Source: an uncultured Lachnospiraceae bacterium (GTDB taxonomy: Bacteria; Bacillota; Clostridia; Lachnospirales; Lachnospiraceae). From it: a stretch of 64,000 bases of DNA. The stretch's first letter is position 1; every line of letters begins with the position of its first letter. The stretch is taken from contig CAJUQY010000001.1 of NCBI GenBank assembly GCA_910588815.1, forward strand, positions 63,819 through 127,818. The letters are read 5' to 3'. Below are positions 8,918-17,013 of the stretch, piece after piece. Under the pieces are notes generated by a model. It was not told where the DNA came from, made no database searches, and saw nothing but the letters and a program-made list of their open reading frames with translations. A program made the translations under genes and the position numbers.

Positions 8918-9218
8918 TGATTTGATGAAGCGGAAGGCCGTGGCCTTAAAATATGACCCGCAGAAAAACGGCGCACCGGTGGTGGTGGCCTCCGGTATGG
9001 GCTATCTGGCGGAGAGGATCACGGAGACGGCCATGGAGGCGGGCGTGCCGGTTTACGAGGATGATTCTCTTGCCACGATGCTGACTCAGCTGAAGCTTGG
9101 GGCTTCTATTCCGGTAGAATTGTATCAGGCTATCGTGGATATCTATGTCTATTTCCTTGGCTATGTGCCGGAGGAAGAGGGGCCGGAGCCCGTCTCGGAA
9201 GAGGAGGAAGTGGTTTAG
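8904..9218 (+). CDS. Free-standing FlhB-type cytoplasmic domain (YlqH-like)
   Basis: The 104-aa protein aligns with the part of FlhB just after its autocleavage site: 'RKAVALKYDPQKNGAPVVVASGMGYLAERI' region, then 'VPVYEDDSLATML' and 'IPVELYQAIVDIYVYFLGYV'. Full FlhB has four membrane helices and an NPTH cleavage motif. Here only eight residues precede the RKAVAL position and NPTH is absent. It ends in an acidic tail. It overlaps the FliK-like gene by 14 bp. It may modulate type III export specificity; its role in Firmicutes is unclear. Confidence 0.85.
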   Translation: MSEFDDLMKRKAVALKYDPQKNGAPVVVASGMGYLAERITETAMEAGVPVYEDDSLATMLTQLKLGASIPVELYQAIVDIYVYFLGYVPEEEGPEPVSEEEEVV

Positions 9219-9226
9219 CGGGCGGC

Positions 9227-9255
9227 TTGACCGACAGGGATTTTTACGTTATAAT
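9227..9255 (+). promoter_or_regulatory. Strong sigma-A promoter upstream of the transglycosylase gene
   Basis: TTGACC (9227-9232), a 17-base spacer and a perfect TATAAT (9250-9255) lie about 70 bases upstream of the ATG at 9326. This should start transcription of the SLT and PilZ genes independently of the preceding pair. Confidence 0.8.
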
Positions 9256-9325
9256 GATTTAAGATATTTTTATAGAAAAAGACAAATCAAGAAGATTACT
9301 GAATCCTTAAAAGGAGCGATGCGAT

Positions 9326-10324
9326 ATGAGTACAGTGACGTCCATTGATCAGGTGCGTCCGGCGAGCGGGCAGAATATCTATCAGAATACTGCAACGGCG
9401 GCAAATACTTCCCGGAGTTTTCAGGCGGTTTTTGATCAGGAGGTCTTGAACCAGGTTCGTCAGGACAAAATTTCTTCCTCGGACAACGGCCAATATGATG
9501 AGATTTTTGCACAGGCTTCGGCCTGTTACAATCTGCCGGTGGCGCTTCTTAAGGCGATCACAAAAGTGGAGTCCGATTTTAATCCAAATGATGTTTCCTC
9601 CAAGGGGGCGAAAGGCCTCATGCAGCTGATGCCAAGCACGGCGGAGGAGGTGGGGGTGACAGACCCTTTTGACCCCTGGCAGAATATTATGGGGGCGACG
9701 AAATATATTAGGAAGCAGTTGGATCGGTTCGGAGATCTGCGGACGGCCTTGGCTGCATACAATACAGGCCCCGGCAACGTGAAAAAATACGGCGGCGAGC
9801 CGGATTACTGCAAGCGTTATGTGGATAAGGTTCTTGCCTACATGGGAGAGGCAGAGGTGGATACCAGCGCTGTGGGCGCCGCCTACGATGTGCTGGCCAA
9901 TCAGGGAAGTCTCTATGGCAGCGCCCTTGGAAATTTTGGAAATAGTTACTATAGTGCGCTTGGCAGCCTGGGAAGCTACGGCCTGGCCGGAAGTCTGGGC
10001 AATTCCTTTGGCCTGCTTGGAAGCCAGAGCAGTTCTTATAGTATGCTGGGGGGGCTGGGAATGCTTGGAGGACTGAACAGTTCCTATGGTTTGCTGGGCG
10101 ATTCATCTGGTTTGCTTGGCAGTTACGGAAGTGGGTTGGGTTTGTCGGGGAGTTCTTCCTATGGCTCTTTGTACGCGCTCTCCGGGCTTCTCTCCACCAG
10201 CAGCAGTACAGATGGGGATACGGTTACGCTCAGCAGAGAGGGCTTTAACAGCCTGATTGAGTTGATGCGGATTCAGGCGATGATGAGTGCAGAGCAGACG
10301 GTCGGAACCATGTCCCTGCTGTAA
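9326..10324 (+). CDS. Lytic transglycosylase (SLT domain) with a Gly/Ser/Leu-rich C-terminal repeat tail
   Basis: This enzyme cleaves peptidoglycan glycan strands, forming anhydro-muramic ends. The 332-aa protein has an SLT domain at about 57-165. It contains the catalytic Glu in 'KVESDFNP' (E82), 'GLMQLMP' (97-103) and 'AYNTGPG' (144-150). From about 185 to 290 the sequence is a loose repeat of Gly, Ser, Leu and Tyr units such as 'GSLGSYG'. No signal peptide is visible, so export may use another route such as the flagellar apparatus. Its place among flagellar genes suggests wall remodelling for flagellar assembly. Confidence 0.85.
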   Translation: MSTVTSIDQVRPASGQNIYQNTATAANTSRSFQAVFDQEVLNQVRQDKISSSDNGQYDEIFAQASACYNLPVALLKAITKVESDFNPNDVSSKGAKGLMQLMPSTAEEVGVTDPFDPWQNIMGATKYIRKQLDRFGDLRTALAAYNTGPGNVKKYGGEPDYCKRYVDKVLAYMGEAEVDTSAVGAAYDVLANQGSLYGSALGNFGNSYYSALGSLGSYGLAGSLGNSFGLLGSQSSSYSMLGGLGMLGGLNSSYGLLGDSSGLLGSYGSGLGLSGSSSYGSLYALSGLLSTSSSTDGDTVTLSREGFNSLIELMRIQAMMSAEQTVGTMSLL

Positions 10325-10344
10325 AAGACAGGAGGAGTATTTCT

Positions 10345-10965
10345 ATGGTACTTAAGGATTGCAGCCGATGTATGGTATATACGCCACAGGGGAAGACGCT
10401 TGGTACGGCGGAAGTGGTGCATACGAGGGATTATATCACGATCTATTTTGATATTTCCGGTTTGCAGGACGTTCGCATGCGTACAGTTATAGATTTTTAT
10501 GACGACCGGGTGGGGATGATTCGGGCGGTCTGTGAGCTGGTAGTCCGGCGGAATCCTTCTTTCCCTTCTATGCCTTATCCCTGGATGGCAGATTGCAAGA
10601 TTTTAGAGGTGAAGGATAGTCTGCAGAGGCAGCAGGATATCCGGGCGAGGGTGAAGATGGATATGGGCTTTACCTCGGAGAACCATGGTTTTTTTTACGG
10701 TGTGATTGAGAATATCAGTGCAGGCGGATTCTTCATGAAGACAGCGATGCCCTTGGATCGAAATGAAATGGTCAGCTTTCAGCACAGTTTCCGTACAGCG
10801 CTTCGCACCTTCCAGGCCCGGGTCATCCGGATGCAGCGGCTTGGAGATGAGTATGGCTATGGCTGCCGATTTGTTGATTTAAATGAGAATGCGGAAGCTG
10901 TCGTCCGCGAATATGTATATAAGGTGCTGAAGGAGAAAGAACGGAAAAGACGTCAGTCTTCATAA
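10345..10965 (+). CDS. PilZ-domain c-di-GMP receptor protein
   Basis: The 206-aa protein has an N-terminal beta-rich YcgR-N-like part (1-90) and a C-terminal PilZ domain. The nucleotide-binding features are the Arg-rich stretch 'RQQDIRAR' (95-102) and 'NISAGG' (123-128), the NxSxxG motif. The first motif is one residue longer than the usual RxxxR. Such proteins bind cyclic di-GMP and can slow the flagellar motor. It lies 20 bp after the transglycosylase gene, probably co-transcribed. Confidence 0.8.
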   Translation: MVLKDCSRCMVYTPQGKTLGTAEVVHTRDYITIYFDISGLQDVRMRTVIDFYDDRVGMIRAVCELVVRRNPSFPSMPYPWMADCKILEVKDSLQRQQDIRARVKMDMGFTSENHGFFYGVIENISAGGFFMKTAMPLDRNEMVSFQHSFRTALRTFQARVIRMQRLGDEYGYGCRFVDLNENAEAVVREYVYKVLKEKERKRRQSS

Positions 10966-10989
10966 AAATGTATTTACAAGGTGATGATG

Positions 10990-11029
10990 ACAGAAAAAGG
11001 CATGTGCATGGTGCAGATGCTTTTTCTGT
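10990..11029 (+). terminator. Hairpin terminator after the PilZ gene
   Basis: ACAGAAAAAG-CAT pairs with ATGCTTTTTCTGT with one bulged G. The stem ends in a T-rich strand, consistent with a terminator between the flagellar genes and the glycosyltransferase that follows. Confidence 0.6.
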
Positions 11030-11077
11030 ATAAAAGGCCGCATCAGGAATGTGTCGTTTCGGACAGAGGAGCAGATT

Positions 11078-12175
11078 ATGAAGATTAATTTAGTGATGAT
11101 TGTAAAAAATGAAGAGCGGAGTCTGAAACGGTGCCTCCAGGCAGCCCGTCCGGTTGTGGATGAGATGATTGTGGTGGATACAGGCTCCACAGACCGGACC
11201 GCAGAGCTGGCAAAAGAGATGGGGGCGAAAGTCTATGAATTCACCTGGGTACAGGATTTCTCTGCCGCCCGGAATTTTGCCCTGGAGCAGTCGGATGCCG
11301 ACTGGAATCTGGTCCTGGACGCGGATGAATATCTGAGACCTGTGAAACGGAAGGTCTTGATGGAGAGTATCGGCAGATGGAATAAGCGGTACGGGGAAGG
11401 GAAGTGGATGGGGGCGGTTTTGCAATTTGATGCTTATCGGGACGAACAGGAGAAATCTTCTGTTAGTATCCATTCGTCCTTGATGCCGCGTATGCTGCCA
11501 GAGGGAGTACGCTATCGGGGAATCATACACGAACAGCCGGACAGTGATTTTCCTTGTGTCCAGATTCCGCTTAAAACAGATCATGACGGTTATTTGTTGG
11601 AAGGGAAAAGTGAACGGAATTTGGAGTATCTAAAGGAGGCGGTTAAGCAGGAGGCAGAAAACCCCTATTATTGGTATCAAATGGCGATTACACTGCGGGA
11701 TGTCGGAAAACTGGAGGAGAGTTTGCCTTGGTTCCGGAGGCTGCGTCAGAGGGGAAGGCAGGATATTGGATACTGGGCAGACGGGATCCTGCGTTATCTG
11801 TACACGCTGATGGACTTAGAGACCGCAGAAATGCTGGCAGAAGCAAAGGAGGTCATTGAGCATACACAGCCGGCACTTGGAAAAAGGGCTGATTTCTGTT
11901 TTGTCTGTGGGATTTTCTACACGAAACTGGTGCTTTCCGATGTGCGGCGTTATATCGAGTACCTTCCCCGAATCGAAGAAAGTTATTTGGAGTGTCTTCG
12001 GATCGGGGAGCATCCGGAGATGGAGACGGTGACTGGGACGGGTTCCTTCAAAGCCGCCTACAACCTGGGACTCTGGTATGAGCTCTCCGGGCAGCCGGAA
12101 AAGGCCGGAAGCTATTATCGCAGATCGGCCGGGGAAGGATACGGGCCGGCGAGAGAACGGTTGAAATTGGTGTGA
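11078..12175 (+). CDS. Family 2 glycosyltransferase with C-terminal TPR-like helices
   Basis: The 365-aa protein has a GT-A domain at the N-terminus: 'LVMIVKNEE' (5-13), 'VVDTGSTDRT' (32-41) and the metal-binding 'LDADE' (80-84). From about 190 on it is helical with a TPR-like look. An AGAGGAG site supports the ATG at 11078 rather than the upstream GTG. A close relative lies at 28181, after flagellin. Proteins of this layout are common in flagellin glycosylation islands; sugar donor and acceptor cannot be read from sequence. Confidence 0.85.
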   Translation: MKINLVMIVKNEERSLKRCLQAARPVVDEMIVVDTGSTDRTAELAKEMGAKVYEFTWVQDFSAARNFALEQSDADWNLVLDADEYLRPVKRKVLMESIGRWNKRYGEGKWMGAVLQFDAYRDEQEKSSVSIHSSLMPRMLPEGVRYRGIIHEQPDSDFPCVQIPLKTDHDGYLLEGKSERNLEYLKEAVKQEAENPYYWYQMAITLRDVGKLEESLPWFRRLRQRGRQDIGYWADGILRYLYTLMDLETAEMLAEAKEVIEHTQPALGKRADFCFVCGIFYTKLVLSDVRRYIEYLPRIEESYLECLRIGEHPEMETVTGTGSFKAAYNLGLWYELSGQPEKAGSYYRRSAGEGYGPARERLKLV

Positions 12176-12182
12176 AGGAGAT

Positions 12183-12321
12183 ATGAAACTTACTGACCGG
12201 GAGGATAGGTTTCGGGATTCTTCAAGGGGGGGGGGTTATGGATTTAAGTTATAGACCAAAGCAGTAAATCAGCTAAAGAAGAAAACAGCAAAAATAGTGA
12301 CCTGCTAAGGGGAGGTGCCAA
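12183..12321 (+). other. Broken or phase-variable short ORF with a G10 tract
   Basis: An ATG at 12183 directly follows the preceding stop with AAGGAG just before it, as if another operon gene began here. The frame gives only 23 residues, through ten consecutive G (12226-12235), to a TAG at 12252. Changing the tract by one base does not open a long frame, so this is more likely the stub of a gene displaced by an insertion. The rest, to 12321, holds the leader of the next gene with a GGGGAGG site. Confidence 0.4.
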
Positions 12322-14004
12322 ATGGCGAGGACAGTAGGAATAGGAATACAGGATTTTGGGAAAATCATCCGAAACAATTGTTTTTATGTGGATAAGACCG
12401 CATTCATTAAGGAATGGTGGGAAAACCAGGACGACGTAACCTTGATTACCCGTCCCAGGCGTTTTGGCAAGACGCTGGCCATGAGTATGCTGGACCATTT
12501 CTTTTCGGTGGAATATGCAGATAAAGGCGCCTTATTTGAAGGACTCAATATATGGAAAGAAGAGAAGTACCGCAGTCTCCAGGGCAGCTATCCAGTAATC
12601 ATTTTAAGCTTTGCAGATGTAAAGGAAACATCCTTCGGAAATGCAAGGAATAAAATCTGCCGTATCATCAAAAGTGTGTATGATAAATTTTCAGCCATAC
12701 AGGATAAGGAGCTAAAACAAAAAAAACTTCCGGGTATTTTCAGTGAGATATCCCCCGCGATGAGTGATTCCGTAGCTTCCTATTCCTTAAAAGCCTTATC
12801 GGAATTCCTTTCAAATTATTATGGAAAGAAAGTTATCATTTTATTGGATGAATATGATACTCCCATGCAGGAAGCTTATGTGCATGGATATTGGGATGAA
12901 ATGGCGGCATTTATCCGAAACCTGTTTAATTCAACTTTTAAGACGAACCCATATATGGAGAGGGCGGTCATGACAGGTGTTACACGAATAAGTAAAGAGT
13001 CCATTTTCTCCGACTTAAACCATCTGGAGGTAGTCACCTCTACCTCATGCAAGTATGAGGCTTCTTTTGGCTTTACGGAAATAGAAGTGTTTGCTGCCAT
13101 GGATGAATTCGGACTTACGCAAAAGCAGGAAGTCCGTGCCTGGTACGATGGTTTTACCTTTGGAAATACACATGATATTTACAATCCATGGTCTATCGTC
13201 AACTATCTTGACAAACAGCGTTTTGCCGCTTACTGGGCAAACACCAGCTCCAACAGTCTCGTGGGAAAACTGATTCAGGAGGGGGTTCCGGAGATCAAAA
13301 TTGTCATGGAAGATTTGCTCCAGGGAAAATCTTTTCATGCGTCATTTGATGAACAGATTGTATTCAGTCAGCTGGATCATAATCTCCATGCTATCTGGAG
13401 CTTGCTCCTGGCCTGCGGTTATCTGAAAGTGGAGGCTTATACTGTAGATGGGAATTATGGTGAATGTGATTATACACTGTCTTTAACGAATAAGGAAGTG
13501 TGGTTGATGTTCCGGCGTATGATAGACGGCTGGTTTGCTGAATATACGCCTGCCTATAACGCATTCATCAAGGCATTGCTGCTGGACGACAAAAAGGCTA
13601 TGAATGTCTATATGAATCAGACTGCATTGGCTACTTTCAGCTCTTTTGATGCCGGCAACAATCCGTCTGAAACGACAGAACCAGAACGCTTTTACCACGG
13701 CTTTGTATTGGGATTAATGGTAGATTTAGCGGACAGATACCGCATCACGTCCAACAGAGAAAGTGGTTTTGGGCGATATGACGTGATGCTGGAGCCTCTT
13801 AGGGATGGCGATGCGGCTTTTGTGTTGGAATTCAAGGTACATGACTCGGAGGATGAGGAGACGCTGGCGGATACCGTGGCAGCGGCGCTTCGACAGATAG
13901 AGGAGAAAGCCTATGATACGGAATTGGCAGTGCGTGGAATCCCCAGGGAGCGGATTCGGCATTATGGGTTTGCTTTTGCGGGGAAGACAGTGTTGATAGG
14001 ATGA
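12322..14004 (+). CDS. AAA-ATPase-like / PD-(D/E)XK nuclease-fold protein
   Basis: The 560-aa protein belongs to the widespread family with an N-terminal AAA-ATPase-like domain and a C-terminal PDDEXK-type domain (AAA-ATPase_like plus PDDEXK_9). The N-terminal signature 'VDKTAFIKEWWE' is followed by a Walker-A-like 'RPRRFGKT' (44-51) and the Walker-B-like 'VIILLDEYDTP' region (about 174). The C-terminus keeps nuclease-fold motifs: 'FGRYDVML', 'FVLEFKV' and a later Gln/Lys helix. Members are multi-copy in gut Clostridia and Bacteroidetes and have no proven function. Context suggests an insertion into the glycosylation operon. Confidence 0.85.
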   Translation: MARTVGIGIQDFGKIIRNNCFYVDKTAFIKEWWENQDDVTLITRPRRFGKTLAMSMLDHFFSVEYADKGALFEGLNIWKEEKYRSLQGSYPVIILSFADVKETSFGNARNKICRIIKSVYDKFSAIQDKELKQKKLPGIFSEISPAMSDSVASYSLKALSEFLSNYYGKKVIILLDEYDTPMQEAYVHGYWDEMAAFIRNLFNSTFKTNPYMERAVMTGVTRISKESIFSDLNHLEVVTSTSCKYEASFGFTEIEVFAAMDEFGLTQKQEVRAWYDGFTFGNTHDIYNPWSIVNYLDKQRFAAYWANTSSNSLVGKLIQEGVPEIKIVMEDLLQGKSFHASFDEQIVFSQLDHNLHAIWSLLLACGYLKVEAYTVDGNYGECDYTLSLTNKEVWLMFRRMIDGWFAEYTPAYNAFIKALLLDDKKAMNVYMNQTALATFSSFDAGNNPSETTEPERFYHGFVLGLMVDLADRYRITSNRESGFGRYDVMLEPLRDGDAAFVLEFKVHDSEDEETLADTVAAALRQIEEKAYDTELAVRGIPRERIRHYGFAFAGKTVLIG

Positions 14005-14202
14005 CATATACTTTACAGGGGGCTTCCGGCTGCTGACTACCTCTTTGATATCTACCGTGAGACAACGGAAGAACCAAAGTTTATAAGAGAGGATTTGAAG
14101 ATATGGTATGATGGCTGCCATATGGAGCGCGAAGAATTATGCACTTGAAAGCTTGGAGAAAAACGGAACCTATACCGGAAGTATTTTTACACAGGAAGAG
14201 GC
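14005..14202. other. Intergenic remnant, no complete gene
   Basis: About 200 bases follow the ATPase-like gene. Short open stretches can be translated, for example a segment reading 'DYLFDIYRE' near 14035, but none has a start, a ribosome site and a sensible length. I read this as decayed sequence flanking the XRE repeats. Confidence 0.4.
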
Positions 14203-14236
14203 ATGGGCGGCCATTGCCGGAATGTCGGCCGTCCAT
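14203..14236 (-). terminator. Hairpin downstream of the first XRE gene
   Basis: ATGGGCGGCC at 14203-14212 pairs with GGCCGTCCAT at 14227-14236, with one G-U pair. The matching hairpin after the paralogous gene (15082-15114) has a clear T-run on the minus strand. Here the T-run is weaker. Confidence 0.5.
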
Positions 14237-14257
14237 GTCTTAAAATGCTTTCTTAGC

Positions 14258-14599
14258 TTATTTTTCCAATGTTTCGGGCAGGAGAAGGAGCTGATTAAAA
14301 ATGGGGCTGATTGCCGCAAAGTGGGCTTTTGGCAGGCGCTTGGCCCGTTCAAAAAGATATTCTACGTCATTCAGGTCCTGGTCGCCGAAAAGGACCCAGT
14401 CGCTGGGGATGGACAATTTTTCACAGATACGTTTTAAAGTGGAGATAGAAATTCCCACAAGGCCTCTTTCGATATCGGACACATTCTTGGGCCCCAGAGA
14501 GACCAGTTCACCAAATTGTTCCTGGGTGAGCCCGGCCCTCTCCCTTGCGACGCGGATCTGATTTCCTACAAAAATGTTGATTTCTTTTCGTTCTCTCAT
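14258..14599 (-). CDS. XRE-family helix-turn-helix regulator, copy 1
   Basis: The 113-aa protein has an N-terminal HTH_XRE domain (about 8-66): 'NQIRVARERAGLTQEQFGEL' region and 'VSDIERGLVGISISTLKRI'. A 45-residue helical tail follows, ending 'FNQLLLLPETLEK'. It is nearly identical to the protein at 15137-15481. Both are preceded by the same palindromic site. Probably an autoregulated repressor; its target is unknown. Confidence 0.9.
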   Translation of the reverse strand: MRERKEINIFVGNQIRVARERAGLTQEQFGELVSLGPKNVSDIERGLVGISISTLKRICEKLSIPSDWVLFGDQDLNDVEYLFERAKRLPKAHFAAISPIFNQLLLLPETLEK

Positions 14600-14626
14600 T
14601 ATTAAACCTCATATAGTAATTGTTAG

Positions 14627-14649
14627 TACCATTAGTATATGTAATAGTA
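14627..14649. promoter_or_regulatory. Palindromic operator candidate upstream of XRE copy 1
   Basis: TACCATTA, seven bases and TAATAGTA form an 8-bp inverted repeat with one mismatch. It lies about 28 bases upstream of the gene's start. The same element with a perfect repeat is found before copy 2. Confidence 0.6.
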
Positions 14650-15081
14650 AACGTAACAAAAACAGCCCAATAGATGGATGTTTATTCGTGGCAATAACAT
14701 GAGAGAAGAGGGGGATATGGTTATTATGGGTATGGAAGTTTATGAAAATGCTTATGCGAGCATGGAGAGGTTTTTTTATTTTTGCGGCGTCTTTTGCGAG
14801 TGAAAGCACCTTCTTCATAATGTATTAAGGATAATTTGAAGGTTTTTGAAGAAAAATCACTTGACAATATAGGGAGAAAATCAGGCAATGGGAAAAGCGC
14901 AGTACTTTTTATGCGGATGTACTTCAGGTGACAAAAAAATTAAATCAATTGGAAGCGGTGTCTGAATAAAAGTTTCCCAATCTGCCGGACTATAGAAATG
15001 AGCCTGCAATCCGAAGCAAATTTTCATTTGTGGCTACCTTATAACCGTGTCGCGGCAAAAAACATATTATAAGAAAAAGCC
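14650..15081. other. Intergenic stretch between the two XRE genes
   Basis: No supported gene. The first 70 bases continue the leader shared with copy 2 (AATAGA and TTACTC-like blocks). The remainder is AT-rich, with frames broken by many stops, and looks like decayed coding sequence. Confidence 0.4.
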
Positions 15082-15114
15082 GGGGCGGTCATTGCCGGAA
15101 TATCAGGCCGCCCC
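15082..15114 (-). terminator. Rho-independent terminator of XRE copy 2
   Basis: GGGGCGG (15082-15088) pairs with CCGCCCC (15108-15114). On the minus strand the stem runs into CTTTTTC. Confidence 0.7.
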
Positions 15115-15136
15115 TGTCTGAAAATGCTTTCTTGGT

Positions 15137-15481
15137 TTATTTCTCCAAGGCTTCGGGTAGGAGAAGAAGTTGGTTAAAGATGGGATTCATTGCCGCAAAG
15201 TGAGCTTTTGGCAGGCACGCAGCCCGTTCGATCAGGTAGTCCACATCATTCAGGTCCCGGTCACCGAAGAGGAGCCAGTCGCTGGGAATGGATAGTTTTT
15301 CGCAAATACGTTTTAAAGTGGCAAGGGAGATTCCTACAAGCCCCCTTTCGACGTCAGACACGTTTTTAGGTCCCAGAGAGACAAGCTCTCCAAATTGTTC
15401 CTGAGTGAGACTGGCCCGTTCCCTTGCGATACGGATCTGATTTCCTACAAAGATGTTGATTTCTTTTCTCTTTTTCATCAT
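15137..15481 (-). CDS. XRE-family helix-turn-helix regulator, copy 2
   Basis: The 114-aa protein is a close paralog of the regulator at 14258-14599, with the same HTH region and the same tail. Differences are scattered conservative changes, for example 'IRIARERASLTQEQ' for 'IRVARERAGLTQEQ'. The coding region, upstream palindrome and downstream hairpin are all duplicated, so a unit of about 0.5 kb was copied and has since drifted. Confidence 0.9.
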   Translation of the reverse strand: MMKKRKEINIFVGNQIRIARERASLTQEQFGELVSLGPKNVSDVERGLVGISLATLKRICEKLSIPSDWLLFGDRDLNDVDYLIERAACLPKAHFAAMNPIFNQLLLLPEALEK

Positions 15482-15505
15482 TACTCCTTATATGTTAATT
15501 ATTAA

Positions 15506-15528
15506 TACCATTAGTATATGTAATGGTA
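15506..15528. promoter_or_regulatory. Perfect palindromic operator candidate upstream of XRE copy 2
   Basis: TACCATTA and TAATGGTA are exact reverse complements around GTATATG. The site is at the same distance from the start codon as in copy 1, which supports binding by these regulators. Confidence 0.65.
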
Positions 15529-15791
15529 GAAAACGCAGAAACAGTTCAATAGAATGATATTTACTCATGGTAATAACGCAAGAAAACGAAAAGTGGTTCC
15601 TTCCGCGGACAAAGTAAGGCTCCGGGCATCAATCAGTCCGAGGCGGACAGGCGGTGGTGAAAGGATTGTTTCTGCTTTCCATATTAAAGAAAATATGCTA
15701 TATTAAACGTAACGCATGATATTAGTTCCGTTTGTTTTCAAAGTGGTTTTACCGCCTCTTGGCAGCAATTCAAAACAGGAGTTTTTGTATT

Positions 15792-16988
15792 ATGAATATT
15801 CTGATTTTTACCTGGAAGGATCTCGGGATTCCGGATGTGTGCGACGCGCTGGAAAAGCTTGGCTGTACATATCGCTGCGTTTCAAATGAGTATCTGCGGG
15901 AGCGGGTTAGCCCAGAGTTTGATAAGTTGTTTGAAGAAATATATGACGAAGGGTATTATGATGGGGTTTTTACCTTTAATTTCAGTCCGGTGCTGTCCAA
16001 CAACTGCAATAAACGGAATGTCCCCTATATTGCCTTTGTCTACGACAGTCCATTGGTACAATTGTATTCCGTTTCTGTAATCAATCCCTGCAACCACATA
16101 TTTCTTTTTGATAAAATACAGTATCAGGAATTTGCGCAGGCACAGATTCCGACGGTGCGCTATGCGCCGCTGGCCGTGGGGACGGAGCGGATTGCCAAAC
16201 GGCTTGGGAATTTAGACGAGAGGGAAGAGAATGGAAAGACTGTCCGGGAAAATTACACCTGTGAGGTGTCTTTCCTCGGTTCCATGTACAATGGGAAATC
16301 GGATTTTTTCAGCCGTCTGAAAAATCTGCCGCCCTACGCAGAGGGGTATCTGAATGCGGCGATGGCGGCACAAAAGCAGGTTCCCGGGCAATGGTTTATC
16401 GAAGAGCTTCTGACTCCGGATATCATAAACGCGATGCAGAACAGTCTGGCGCCGGCCAGGCTGTTACCGAACCCGGACGGCGTGGAGACAGTCTCGTGGC
16501 TTTTTGCGAATATCTTTTTGGCGAGGAGGATTGCCGCCGCAGAGCGAAAGGAGCTCTTGGGGGCTGTATCGGAGCATTTTGAAACCTGGCTTTACACACC
16601 GTCTCCCACACCGGAGCTTCCCAGAGTGAGAAACCGGGGGCCGGTAGATTACTATCAATATATGCCCTTCGTATTTGCCTGCAGCCGGATCAATCTGAAT
16701 ATCACCCTTCGCAGCATTCAAAGTGCGATTCCTCTCAGGGCTATGGATATCCTGGGGGCAGGCGGCTTTTTGCTGTCAAACTATCAGGCGGAGTTCTATG
16801 ACCTTTTTGTGCCGGGGGAGGATATGGAGATTTTTTACTCTCAGGAGGAGCTGCTCCGGAAGTGTGAATACTATCTAAAGCATGACGCCCTGCGGCGGCA
16901 GATTGCAGCCAACGGTTATGGAAAGGTGAAGGAAAAGCATACCTTTGAGGTTCGGTTGAGGGAAATTTTTTCGGTGGTTTTTGGGTAA
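15792..16988 (+). CDS. CgeB-like glycosyltransferase (DUF3880 / GT group 1 type)
   Basis: The 398-aa protein starts 'MNILIFTWKDLGIPDVCDAL'. It has a DUF3880-like N-terminal half with the 'NVPYIAFVYDSPL' motif (about 73-85). The C-terminal half resembles glycosyl transferases group 1, with 'INLNITLRSIQSAIPLRAMDIL', 'GGFLLSNYQAEF' and a closing 'NGYGKVKEKHTFEVRL'. This pattern matches CgeB/spore maturation-type enzymes, often found in flagellar glycosylation islands. ACAGGAG precedes the ATG; the longer ORF start at 15732 lacks a ribosome site. Confidence 0.75.
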   Translation: MNILIFTWKDLGIPDVCDALEKLGCTYRCVSNEYLRERVSPEFDKLFEEIYDEGYYDGVFTFNFSPVLSNNCNKRNVPYIAFVYDSPLVQLYSVSVINPCNHIFLFDKIQYQEFAQAQIPTVRYAPLAVGTERIAKRLGNLDEREENGKTVRENYTCEVSFLGSMYNGKSDFFSRLKNLPPYAEGYLNAAMAAQKQVPGQWFIEELLTPDIINAMQNSLAPARLLPNPDGVETVSWLFANIFLARRIAAAERKELLGAVSEHFETWLYTPSPTPELPRVRNRGPVDYYQYMPFVFACSRINLNITLRSIQSAIPLRAMDILGAGGFLLSNYQAEFYDLFVPGEDMEIFYSQEELLRKCEYYLKHDALRRQIAANGYGKVKEKHTFEVRLREIFSVVFG

Positions 16989-17013
16989 AGGAATGAAGAA
17001 AAAGGAGAGCTTG

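Noticed and set aside
14108..14437. Plus-strand ORF of 109 aa across XRE copy 1
   Set aside because: Its second half is antisense to the XRE gene. The first half has no ribosome site and lies in decayed sequence.
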